Of a stretch of 64,000 nucleotides of DNA, positions 22,755-31,160 are shown in pieces. The stretch comes from 40CM-2-70-7 sp035631315 (GTDB lineage: Bacteria > Gemmatimonadota > Gemmatimonadetes > Gemmatimonadales > GWC2-71-9), in contig DASQIZ010000098.1 in the NCBI GenBank assembly GCA_035631315.1, positions 1 to 64,000 on the forward strand, in the 5' to 3' direction. Position 1 is the first letter of the stretch, and each line of letters begins with the position of its first letter. Position numbers and translations under genes: made by a program. A model generated the notes under the pieces. The model was not told the origin of the DNA. It worked only from the letters and a program-made list of their open reading frames with translations, and did no database searches.

Positions 22755-25664
22755 ATGCCGCCCTCTTCCCAGCTCGACCGGACGCTGGTCCACGGTATCG
22801 CCTGGACCAGCGTGATCCGGTGGGTGACTCAGCTCGCCAGCTGGGTGATCACCCTGTATGTCGCGCACCTCCTCGCCCCTTCGGATTACGGTCTCGTCGG
22901 GATGGCCCTCATCTATTTCGGCTTTGCGCAGCTGGTGTGCGACGCCGGATTGACCGGGGCGATCGTCCAGACTCGCGATCTCGAGGAGCCCCAATTCGCA
23001 GCGATCGGTACCGTGGGCGGGGTTGTCGGGATTGCCCTGTGTGCCCTGACCCTTCTGTCCGCTCCGTACGTCGCGTCGTTCTTCCGGGAGGGAAGAGTCT
23101 CAGGCATCCTGATGGTACTGTCCCTGACCTTTCCCCTTCGAGGGTTTCAGATCCTCCCCCGCGGGCTCCTGGCGCGGGAGCTCCAGTTCCGTACGCTCGC
23201 CTTCATGGACGGCATCGAGTCCGCCACCGTCATGACCACGACGCTCATCATGGCGGTGTTGGGTGCCGGCTATTGGTCCCTTGTGGGCGGTCCGCTCGTC
23301 GGCTCTGTGACCAGCACCGTCCTGTGCTATGTCTGGCGGCCGCATCGGCTGGCCATCCCGCGCGATTTCCCGTCCCTTCGTCCGGCACTCAGAATCGGCT
23401 GGCATCTCCTGGTGTCCAACATCGCCTGGTACGCCTACTCGAACGCTGACTTCACCGTGGTCGGACGCGTACTCGGCACCGCCGCGCTGGGGGCGTACAC
23501 GCTTGCGTGGACGATCGCCTCGGTCCCAGTAGACCGCATCAGCTCGTTGGTGGGCCGGGTGACGCCCGCCTTTTTCGCGGCCGTCCAGACCGATCGGGCG
23601 GGCCTGCGCCGGTACCTCTCCCTGCTCACTGAGGGACTCGCCCTCATCACGCTGCCACTGTGCCTGGGGCTGTTCCTGACGGCGCCCGACTTTGTCACCG
23701 CGTTTCTCGGCGCCCGCTGGAACGGCGTCACCGGTCCGCTGCAGCTCCTGGCCCTCTATGCCGCCCTGCGATCGGTCACCCTGTTCGCCCCGCAGGTGCT
23801 CGTTTCGACGGGCCGGAGTGGGCGGAGCATGGTGTTCAGCGTACTGGCCCTGGTCATCCTGCCCCCCGTGTTCTATGTCGGCACCCGGTGGGGTCCCGCC
23901 GGCGTGGCACTCGGGTGGGTGACGGTCTATCCGATCCTGGTGGTGATGTCGTTCCTGCGGTACGCCCTGCGGGCCATCGAGATGCGGTGGAGCGGGTATC
24001 TGGCGGCGCTCATTCCCGCCGGGATCTCCGCGGCCGTCATGACCGGCGGTGTATGGGGTGCCCGACATCTGGCACCGGTCTCCTGGGGGGTCCGGCCAGT
24101 GTTCGTCGTGGAAGTGGTTTCCGGGGCGCTCGCCTATCTCGCCACCTCCTGGATCCTCTACCGCCGGCGAATTCACTCGTTGATATCGCTCCTTCGCCGC
24201 GTCCCGGGGAGCACCGTCCCCGGAAGGCCGAAGCGACTGCTGCTCATCTCGTACCACTTTCCCCCTGACCCAGCCGTGGGTGCCGTCCGGTGGGGCAAGC
24301 TGGTCCGCTTCGCGGTCGAGCGAGGATGGCAGATGGATGTCGTCACGCGCGACCCGTCTCAGCTCAGCCATCCGGACGCCGCCGCGCTCGCGGAGCTCCC
24401 GGCCGGCGTCCATATCCATCACGTGCCCGATCGCCGAGGACTGGCCGAGCGATTCGAGTCGGCCCTGCGAGGGTTCGTCAGACACTTCCGGCGCCCCCGC
24501 CGCGCGCAAACGGCCGGGGAAGCCCGGGTGCCGCAGCGTGCACCAATGGTCGAATCGTTGGGTCGGGAGGAGATGGCCCGCTGGCCGCGCACGGCCCGCG
24601 CGTGGGTGAGAGTGCACCACGCCTTGATGGAACATGCGCAGGGCGATTGCTGGGCCCGCGACGCGGAGGCCGTCGCACGCCGCCTCATGGATCGTCACTC
24701 CGTCACCGCCGTCATCACCTGCGGTCCACCCCACACCGCGCATCGCGCCGGGCAGGCCCTGCAGCGTCGCACCGGGATCCCCTGGGTGCTGGATCTCCGG
24801 GACCCGTGGAGTCTCGTGCAACGCCTCCCCGAAGGCATCGCGAGTCCGGCGTGGCTGTTCCTCGCCGCGCGCCGGGAAGCGCAGGCGGCGCGCTTCGCCT
24901 CCTTGATCGTCGTCAACACTGAACGTCATGCAACGGCCTTGCGGGCTCGCTACCCCGCCGCATCCTGCCCGATCATTCCGGTGCTAAACGGCTGCGACGA
25001 CGAGCCCTTGCCCCCGTCCCGAGACCGTGAGCGCTTCGTGATCGCCTACACCGGCACGATCTATCTCGACCGGGATCCGGGTCCGCTGTTCCGTGGAGTC
25101 GCCCGGGCCGTTCGCGAGTTGGGCGTGCGCCCCCAAGACCTCGGCATCGAGCTCATGGGACACGTGGCATCGTTCAATGGGGCCTCCGTGCACGACCTGG
25201 CCGCAGCGGCAGGGATCCCGGACTATGTCCGGCTGTCCCCTCCGGCCCCCAAAAACGCGGCCCGTGAATTGTTGGCGGGGGCCGCCGTCCTGGTCGTACT
25301 TCCACAGGACAGCGACATGGCGATTCCGGCCAAAGTGTTCGAGTACTTGCGATTCGATGCGTGGGTGCTGGCGCTCGCGTCTCCAGCCAGCGCCACCGGG
25401 GAGCTGCTATCGGGGACGATCGCGGACGTCGTGCCGCCCGGCGATGAGGCGGGGATCGCCCGCGTGATCTGCGACCGGTTTCAACGATTCCAGCGCGGTG
25501 AGCGTCCCACCCGGATCTCGACGCACCCTCGCTTCAGCCGGCACGCGCAGGCCGAGGTACTGTTCCGCTCCATCGAGCGAGTCGTGGACGTCCCGCCCGA
25601 GGCGGCGGCGCCGTCCCCCCGACCTCCTATCCTTGCCACATCAGGCGCCGCACAGACTCCATAG
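22755..25664 (+). CDS. fusion of a Wzx-type flippase and a GT4-like glycosyltransferase
   Basis: A 969-residue protein. Residues 1 to about 480 are a MOP-family oligosaccharide flippase (WzxC-like) with 12-14 hydrophobic helices, starting LVHGIAWTSVIRWVTQL and including HLLAPSDYGLVGMALIYF. Residues about 493-950 are a glycosyltransferase family 4-like domain: RLLLISYHFPPDPAVGAVRW, CGPPHTAHRAGQ, WVLDLRDPWS, FVIAYTGTIYLDRDPG, KVFEYLRFDAWVLA. The frame is continuous through the junction (around 24180-24231) with no stop or frameshift. Flippases and transferases are normally separate proteins. The fusion would tie a sugar-adding step to lipid-linked repeat transport at the inner membrane. An in-frame TTG at 22737 is a weaker start. 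The 3' end overlaps the convergent ATP-grasp gene by 38 bp. Confidence 0.85.
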   Translation: MPPSSQLDRTLVHGIAWTSVIRWVTQLASWVITLYVAHLLAPSDYGLVGMALIYFGFAQLVCDAGLTGAIVQTRDLEEPQFAAIGTVGGVVGIALCALTLLSAPYVASFFREGRVSGILMVLSLTFPLRGFQILPRGLLARELQFRTLAFMDGIESATVMTTTLIMAVLGAGYWSLVGGPLVGSVTSTVLCYVWRPHRLAIPRDFPSLRPALRIGWHLLVSNIAWYAYSNADFTVVGRVLGTAALGAYTLAWTIASVPVDRISSLVGRVTPAFFAAVQTDRAGLRRYLSLLTEGLALITLPLCLGLFLTAPDFVTAFLGARWNGVTGPLQLLALYAALRSVTLFAPQVLVSTGRSGRSMVFSVLALVILPPVFYVGTRWGPAGVALGWVTVYPILVVMSFLRYALRAIEMRWSGYLAALIPAGISAAVMTGGVWGARHLAPVSWGVRPVFVVEVVSGALAYLATSWILYRRRIHSLISLLRRVPGSTVPGRPKRLLLISYHFPPDPAVGAVRWGKLVRFAVERGWQMDVVTRDPSQLSHPDAAALAELPAGVHIHHVPDRRGLAERFESALRGFVRHFRRPRRAQTAGEARVPQRAPMVESLGREEMARWPRTARAWVRVHHALMEHAQGDCWARDAEAVARRLMDRHSVTAVITCGPPHTAHRAGQALQRRTGIPWVLDLRDPWSLVQRLPEGIASPAWLFLAARREAQAARFASLIVVNTERHATALRARYPAASCPIIPVLNGCDDEPLPPSRDRERFVIAYTGTIYLDRDPGPLFRGVARAVRELGVRPQDLGIELMGHVASFNGASVHDLAAAAGIPDYVRLSPPAPKNAARELLAGAAVLVVLPQDSDMAIPAKVFEYLRFDAWVLALASPASATGELLSGTIADVVPPGDEAGIARVICDRFQRFQRGERPTRISTHPRFSRHAQAEVLFRSIERVVDVPPEAAAPSPRPPILATSGAAQTP

Positions 25665-26928
25665 CGAAGGGCAACGGGTCCAGCCACCGAAAGACATCCT
25701 CGCGATCCCCGCGACGGCTTCGCAGGAAGTCACGGATGATCGCAGCCCGGCTCTGCTCGTCCGGGGGGAGGTGCAGCGCCTCCGGGGACTTGGTGAGGCG
25801 GAGGTACAGGTGGTCGACATCACCCCAGAACCACCGACCGCGGATCCCGGTGTCGTAGCGGGTCACCGGGTGGAGATGCCGCCCGAAGGCGCACGCCACG
25901 AGAAGTGACGGAAAATCCACTCCCGCGTCGATGGCGAGTTGCAGCGAACCCCAGAACCGGCCGTTGACCTCCATGAACAGCGGTTCGCCCGTCGTCTCAT
26001 CCCGTTTGCACTCGACCATCGCGACGCCACGCCAGTCCAGCCGGTCCAGCAGGCGCTTGGCGGCGGCGCCGAGGACGGGGTCCACCGGAACGCTCTCGCG
26101 GTAGACGCTGACGCCTCCAGCCGGCGGCTTTTCCCGGATCCGGCGGTGGGCAAACTCGGCGACGTATTCCCCGTTCCAGCGGAGCAGAAAAATCCCCACC
26201 CCCGCCCCCTGCACCCGTCGTTGCGCGAGGACCGGAAAGGCCGCAGCGGGAATCCGCGCCAGCGCCGCTGTCAAATCCTCCGGTTTCGCGACGAACGCGA
26301 CACTCGTCTTGACGCGCTTTCCCCACACCGACATCTGCTCCGCCGACACGACAGACCTTCGCGGTTTCAGAACGATCGGGAACCACTCGGGCGGGATGTT
26401 CCGCGCCTGCCGGTTCGGGAGCACGATGGTCTCGGGCGTGCCGAGTCCGGCGCTCTTCGCGCGCTCCAGCATCAGGGCCTTGTCGCAGACCGTCCGGTAC
26501 GCGTACAGCGACGGCGTCGGAAGGCTGATGTCGGCAGGCAGCGCGTCGGCGTTCTCGAGCACGGACTCGGTCGATTCGTCGGAGATGGGAATCAGGACTT
26601 CCGCGTCCAGTCGCCGGGCGAGACTCCCGACGCCCCACGCATAGTCGACCGGCCGCTCCAGGGGGTGCCAGCGCACATAGTGGGCGTGGACGCCGCGGGA
26701 GACGCCGGCGAGGCTCAGGTGATGCGCGGCCGTGACGTGCACGTCATAGCCGGCACTCACCAGTGACCGCGCGACGGCGAGCGACACGCGATCGTCACCG
26801 TCGGTGAGGAGCACCCGGGCCCCGCGGCGCCGGGTGATGATGCGTGGCGTTGCCCTGAAGCCGTTCTCGCGAGCAGCGTCCGCTGCGTCGAGGCGACGGC
26901 GGGCCGCTTGAATTCGCACCGTGGACAT
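25627..26928 (-). CDS. ATP-grasp carboxylate-amine ligase-like protein
   Basis: A 433-residue protein starting at ATG 26928 with AAAGGA upstream. Order: Rossmann-like preATP-grasp domain (ARVLLTDGDDRVSLAVA, AEVLIPISDESTE), ATP-grasp B domain (VCDKALMLERAKSAGL, FPIVLKPRRSVVS), and a metal-binding C domain with WRGVAMVECKRDE and LFMEVNGRFWGSLQLA, the Glu/Asn pair expected to bind Mg-ATP. Such enzymes join a carboxylate to an amine through an acyl-phosphate. It resembles the protein at 48164-49555. In a polysaccharide locus it may amidate uronic acids or ligate amino acids; the substrate is unknown. Confidence 0.82.
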   Translation of the reverse strand: MSTVRIQAARRRLDAADAARENGFRATPRIITRRRGARVLLTDGDDRVSLAVARSLVSAGYDVHVTAAHHLSLAGVSRGVHAHYVRWHPLERPVDYAWGVGSLARRLDAEVLIPISDESTESVLENADALPADISLPTPSLYAYRTVCDKALMLERAKSAGLGTPETIVLPNRQARNIPPEWFPIVLKPRRSVVSAEQMSVWGKRVKTSVAFVAKPEDLTAALARIPAAAFPVLAQRRVQGAGVGIFLLRWNGEYVAEFAHRRIREKPPAGGVSVYRESVPVDPVLGAAAKRLLDRLDWRGVAMVECKRDETTGEPLFMEVNGRFWGSLQLAIDAGVDFPSLLVACAFGRHLHPVTRYDTGIRGRWFWGDVDHLYLRLTKSPEALHLPPDEQSRAAIIRDFLRSRRGDREDVFRWLDPLPFAMESVRRLMWQG

Positions 26929-26943
26929 GGCGTTTCCTTTGCG
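26928..26943 (+). promoter_or_regulatory. sigma54-type promoter before asnB
   Basis: TGGCGTT-N4-TTGCG: GG at 26929-26930, GC at 26941-26942, 8 of 12 positions. Predicted +1 about 26954, 47 nt before the asnB ATG. Confidence 0.5.
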
Positions 26944-26971
26944 TTCGGCGGTGACCGTGACGCCACCCTGT

Positions 26972-26987
26972 TGCAAGTCCACTGCCA
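26972..26987 (-). promoter_or_regulatory. sigma54-type promoter before the ATP-grasp gene
   Basis: Minus strand TGGCAGT-N4-TTGCA: GG at 26986-26985, GC at 26974-26973, 10 of 12 positions. Predicted +1 about 26961, 33 nt before the ATG at 26928. Confidence 0.6.
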
Positions 26988-27000
26988 GGAGTCTGTCCTG

Positions 27001-28956
27001 ATGTGCGGCATCGCCGGCATCGTACACCGGGATGCAGCCTGTCCCGTAGCGCCCGCCGTCATCGAAGGCATGTGCGATGCCTTGAAGCATCGTGGACCCG
27101 ACGACGTGGGGCTCTTTGTCCGTGGCCGGGTGGGACTCGGTATGCGGCGGCTGTCCATCATCGACCTCGCCGGGGGCCATCAACCCATCACCAACGAGGA
27201 CCGCAGCGCCACCCTGGTCTTCAATGGCGAGATTTACAACTATGCCGAGCTGCGGCGTGATCTCATCGCCAAGGGTCATCGCTTCACCACCGCCGGAGAT
27301 TCCGAGACGATCATTCACCTCTATGAGGACCTTGGCGCCCGGTGCGTGGAGCGTCTTCGCGGGATGTTCGCGCTGGCCATCTGGGACGCAAAGGCCCGTC
27401 GCCTCTTTCTGGCGCGCGACCGCTTCGGCATCAAGCCGCTCTACTACGCCAGCGGCCCCTGGGGGCTCGCCTTCGCGAGCGAGATGAAGGCCCTGATGGC
27501 GGCGGGACTGACCACCCGACAGATCGACTGGGACGCGCTCGACGAGTTCATGCAGCTCGGCTACATCACCGCCCCCGCGACGCCGTTCCAGGATGTGTGG
27601 AAACTCGAGCCCGGCCACTGGTTGTCGTTCGACGAACGCGGCCATGTGACGACCCACGCCTACTGGGACCTCCCGCACGAGCCCGCGCCCGCTCCCCCGG
27701 AGGGGCCGTGCGACGTCCTGCGGAAGATCGACGAATCGGTGGCGGCACATCTCGTCAGCGACGTACCGGTCGCCATGTTCCTCTCCGGCGGGCTCGATTC
27801 GTCCGCCATCCTCGCGAGCATGGCGGTGCAGGACGCCCCGGTGCACGCCTTCACGGCGCGCTACGCGGACGGTCATCCCCGCGAGAACGACGAGACCGGG
27901 CTGGCACGGGATCTCGCCACGCGCTACGGCGCGCGCCTGTCCGTCGTGGACGTCGATCCGGCGCGCGCGCCCCTGGAGCACATCGTCGCGTCTCTCGATG
28001 AGCCCCACGCGGACGACTCCGCCATACCAACGTGGTTTCTCTCGGAGGCCGTCGGCCAGCAGTACAAAGTGGCGCTCACCGGGATCGGCGGAGACGAGTT
28101 ATTCGGAGGGTATCGACGCCACCTGGGACTGGTTGCTGCGAGGTGGTATGCGAGGCTGCCCCTGCCGTTGCGACGGGCCGCGGCGGCGCTGGGCGCCGGC
28201 CTGACCCGGGGAAATGGGTCGAGCCTGGGAGTCGAGCGCTTCCGGCGGTTCCTCGAGGGCGGCGCGGCGGCGAGTGTGCGCCCCAACGATCTCTTTCTGG
28301 GCCTCGTCGGGCGCATCGCCGACGTCCCCCGCTCCGCCCTGTATGCGGCCGAGGTCAGGCCTCTCATGCAGGGACATCTGGCCCGCGAGGACTTTCGGCG
28401 GCGTTTCCTCGAGGGCGGCTCACCCACCGGCGTGAACGCGGCGCTCTATCTCGATATCAAGACTTTCCTGCCCGACGACATCCTCGCACTGTCGGACCGG
28501 CTCTCGATGGCGCACTCCCTCGAGGTGCGCGTGCCGTTGGTAGATCATCAGTTGGCGGAGTACACCTATCCGCTGCCGGGGAGAGTCAAAGTCGGCCATG
28601 GACGCCTTAAGCTGCTGCTGCGTCAGGCACTGCGGAGCAGGCTTCCCGCCGGTCATCTGCGCGCGCCCAAGCGGGGATTCGTCGGCCCCACGGCCCGCTG
28701 GTTGCGGGGCGCGCTGAAGCCCGTCATGGCGGAGGAGTTATCTGAGATCCGGCAGCGTGCTCTCGGCATCTTCGATCCCCGCGCGATCAGCGGTCTTGTG
28801 GGAGAGCACTTGGGCGGCCGTCGCAATCATGAGAACGTATTGTGGGGCTTGGTGTGCTTTTCGATCTGGCACCGCCGGTATCTCGAAAGCGCTTCCATCC
28901 CCGCTCCGTACCGTGTCGCACCGCGGCCCGCGCCAGTCGTAGTCGGCGCTGCGTAG
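27001..28956 (+). CDS. asnB: glutamine-hydrolysing asparagine synthase-like amidotransferase
   Basis: A 651-residue protein. The ATG at 27001 is fixed because Cys2 must be the N-terminal nucleophile (MCGIAGIVHR). The class II glutaminase domain has HRGPDDVG, FNGEIYNYAELRRDL and GDSETIIHLYE. The synthetase domain carries the PP-loop MFLSGGLDSSAIL and IGGDELFGGYRRH. An AGGAG site precedes the start. Copies inside polysaccharide loci often amidate sugar acids or polymers rather than making free asparagine. Transcribed divergently from the ATP-grasp gene with sigma54-type sites in both directions. Confidence 0.88.
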   Translation: MCGIAGIVHRDAACPVAPAVIEGMCDALKHRGPDDVGLFVRGRVGLGMRRLSIIDLAGGHQPITNEDRSATLVFNGEIYNYAELRRDLIAKGHRFTTAGDSETIIHLYEDLGARCVERLRGMFALAIWDAKARRLFLARDRFGIKPLYYASGPWGLAFASEMKALMAAGLTTRQIDWDALDEFMQLGYITAPATPFQDVWKLEPGHWLSFDERGHVTTHAYWDLPHEPAPAPPEGPCDVLRKIDESVAAHLVSDVPVAMFLSGGLDSSAILASMAVQDAPVHAFTARYADGHPRENDETGLARDLATRYGARLSVVDVDPARAPLEHIVASLDEPHADDSAIPTWFLSEAVGQQYKVALTGIGGDELFGGYRRHLGLVAARWYARLPLPLRRAAAALGAGLTRGNGSSLGVERFRRFLEGGAAASVRPNDLFLGLVGRIADVPRSALYAAEVRPLMQGHLAREDFRRRFLEGGSPTGVNAALYLDIKTFLPDDILALSDRLSMAHSLEVRVPLVDHQLAEYTYPLPGRVKVGHGRLKLLLRQALRSRLPAGHLRAPKRGFVGPTARWLRGALKPVMAEELSEIRQRALGIFDPRAISGLVGEHLGGRRNHENVLWGLVCFSIWHRRYLESASIPAPYRVAPRPAPVVVGAA

Positions 28957-29083
28957 ACGCCATCCCGACGCCCCAACCCTTTGCCGTGAGCGAACATCAT
29001 GCTCGACGCGCCGGGGGAGAGCGCAGAGGATGCGCTCGTGGCGTCCACGCGCCGGGATTCGCCCCGACTGTGGGGCATCATGG

Positions 29084-29099
29084 TGGCGCCTGCCTTGCC
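29084..29099 (+). promoter_or_regulatory. sigma54-type promoter before the Gfo/Idh-SDR fusion
   Basis: TGGCGCC-N4-TTGCC: GG at 29085-29086, GC at 29097-29098, 9 of 12 positions. Predicted +1 about 29110, 2 nt before the ATG. Confidence 0.6.
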
Positions 29100-29111
29100 C
29101 TGTAACGCCGC

Positions 29112-31160
29112 ATGACCTCCACCAACCAGCTACACCCAGCCCCCCTTCGCGTCGCGATCATCGGAGCGGGTCGCATGGCCCGCGCCCATGTCGCCGCCAT
29201 CGGGAGAGTGCCGGGCCCGGTGATCGCCGGGGTGTTCGACACCAGTCACCCCGCCGCCGTCGCCCTCGCCGCTAACGCCAACGCCCCCGCGTTCATCAAC
29301 CTCGACGATCTCCTCGCCGAGGCTCGTCCACACGTCGTGCACATCTGCACACCCGCCGGGATGCACTTTGCGGCCGCTGCGGCTTCGCTACGTGCGGGCG
29401 CGCACATCTACGTCGAGAAGCCATTCGTCGAGACGAGCATCCAGGCGCGCACCCTCCTCGCGCTGGCGCGGGAACGGGACCGAGAGGTGTGCGTTGGTCA
29501 TCAGGTGGCGCGCGACCCGGCGTTCACGGCCATGCTGCGGCGTGGCGGCGAGCTTGCGCCCCTCGTGCGCGTGGATTCGGATTTCACCTTCCGGCCGGTG
29601 GGCGTACGTGACGGTCAAGTCGGGCCTGCGACCCTCGCGGCACATCTGCTCGACATCGTGCCCCATCCCCTCGCGACCTTGCTCGTGGCGCTCGACACGC
29701 TGGTGCCGGACGCGGGGCCGGCGGTGCTCGAGGCCGTCTGCCCAGGCGCCACCGATCTCCACGCCGTGGTCCGAGTGGGATCCGTTCGCGGCCGGCTCTC
29801 CGTCAGTCTCCGCGCGCGGCCGATCGTCTCGACGTTGACACTCGTCGGTGGTGGCGGCACGCTCACCGCCGATTTCATCCGCGGGACTGTGGTAGGTGCC
29901 GGAAACGCCGGCACCGAGCCCCTCGAGAAGCTCGGCAATCCCGTAGTTGAAGCCTGGCAGCTCGGCACCCGCTCGCTGGCGGGGGTGGTCAGGCGGATCA
30001 CGGGCGGCGTCGACTATCCGGGCCTGACCGAGCTGATCGGCGAGTTCCACCAGGCGGTGGCGCTCCGGAATCCTCCGCCCTTCCCTCCCGAGCATCTCCA
30101 GAACGTGACCGATCTGTATGAGGAGCTGGCGGAGGCGGTGCGGGGATCGTTGAAGGAAACGGCGCCGCGCGCGCAGACGGCAACGGTCACCGCGGGCCAG
30201 AAACCGGTGGCCGTGGTCACTGGAGCGCGTGGGTTTCTCGGACGGGAGATCACGCGGTCGCTCGCCAAGCGGGGCTATCACGTTCGCGGAGTGAGCCGGA
30301 CGCCCGACGTCGATCATCCCTTCGTGCACGCGTGGGTGCGGGCCGATCTGGGCCGGTCGATCGCGCCCGACGTGCTCGCCGGGGCCGAGGTGGTGGTGCA
30401 TGCGGCGGCGGAGACGGCGGGTGGATACGAAGACCAACAGCGGAACAGCATCGACGCGACCGGGAACATCCTCGCCGCCATGAAAGAGGCGGGAGTCCGG
30501 CGCTTGGTGTATGTCTCGAGCATTTCCGTGGTGCGGCCGCCGAAGTTCCAGGAGCGTCAGCATGAGCGCACGCCCCTGCCCGCCGACGCGCGTCCATTGG
30601 GTGCGTACACATGGGGGAAGACGGAGGCCGAGCGGCTGGTGAGTCAGGCCATGGCGGCCCGTGAGGTCGAGGCGAGGGTATTGCGCCCCGGTGCACTGGT
30701 GGAGTGGAAGAGTGGAGAGCTTCCCGGGCTCCTGGGGCGACGCTTGTTCGGCAAATGGCACCTGGGGTTGGGCAGGCCCGGGTTGCCGTTGCCGGTCTGC
30801 GAAGTCCGGGCGGCGGGTGCCACCATCGCGTGGAGCGCCGAGCGGTTCGAGGAAGCGCCTGAGGTCGTCAATCTGTTCGAGGAGAAAGTCGGGACGCGCC
30901 GAGCCATTCTCGACAAGTTCCGGGCGGCCGGATGGCGGGGACGGATGGTGTGGATGCCGATCCCGCTCTTCGCCGGCCTGTTCTCGTTCGCGCGGATGGC
31001 CATCGGCATGGTGAAGGGCCGGCGGCCTGACCGCCTCGACAGCTGGTCCATCTTGCGGCCGCGGCGCTTCAAGGGCGCCGTCGCCACCTGGGTGCTTGGG
31101 AGGGCCCTGCAGCCGACGACCACGCCGAGGCCCATCGTGGAGCTCGAACAGCCGCGATGA
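29112..31160 (+). CDS. fusion of Gfo/Idh/MocA oxidoreductase and SDR epimerase/reductase
   Basis: A 682-residue protein with two Rossmann enzymes. Residues about 12-345 are a Gfo/Idh/MocA dehydrogenase: VAIIGAGRMARAHVAAI, VHICTPAGMHF and the catalytic-Lys motif IYVEKPF. Residues about 366-680 are an extended SDR: AVVTGARGFLGREITRSL, VVVHAAAETAGGYEDQQ, LVYVSSISVV and the YxxxK pair YTWGK (near residue 498). Together they could perform two steps on one nucleotide sugar, such as oxidation and epimerisation. The substrate is not predictable. The gene starts a three-gene operon with the polymerase and a GT2. Confidence 0.85.
   Translation: MTSTNQLHPAPLRVAIIGAGRMARAHVAAIGRVPGPVIAGVFDTSHPAAVALAANANAPAFINLDDLLAEARPHVVHICTPAGMHFAAAAASLRAGAHIYVEKPFVETSIQARTLLALARERDREVCVGHQVARDPAFTAMLRRGGELAPLVRVDSDFTFRPVGVRDGQVGPATLAAHLLDIVPHPLATLLVALDTLVPDAGPAVLEAVCPGATDLHAVVRVGSVRGRLSVSLRARPIVSTLTLVGGGGTLTADFIRGTVVGAGNAGTEPLEKLGNPVVEAWQLGTRSLAGVVRRITGGVDYPGLTELIGEFHQAVALRNPPPFPPEHLQNVTDLYEELAEAVRGSLKETAPRAQTATVTAGQKPVAVVTGARGFLGREITRSLAKRGYHVRGVSRTPDVDHPFVHAWVRADLGRSIAPDVLAGAEVVVHAAAETAGGYEDQQRNSIDATGNILAAMKEAGVRRLVYVSSISVVRPPKFQERQHERTPLPADARPLGAYTWGKTEAERLVSQAMAAREVEARVLRPGALVEWKSGELPGLLGRRLFGKWHLGLGRPGLPLPVCEVRAAGATIAWSAERFEEAPEVVNLFEEKVGTRRAILDKFRAAGWRGRMVWMPIPLFAGLFSFARMAIGMVKGRRPDRLDSWSILRPRRFKGAVATWVLGRALQPTTTPRPIVELEQPR

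Noticed and set aside
23100..24929. 609-codon minus-strand frame
   Set aside because: Antisense to the flippase-glycosyltransferase fusion; charged, repetitive composition typical of a GC-rich shadow.
26929..28008. Upstream extension of the ATP-grasp frame on the minus strand
   Set aside because: The extension is antisense to asnB and has no family resemblance; the ATG at 26928 has a ribosome site and a promoter.
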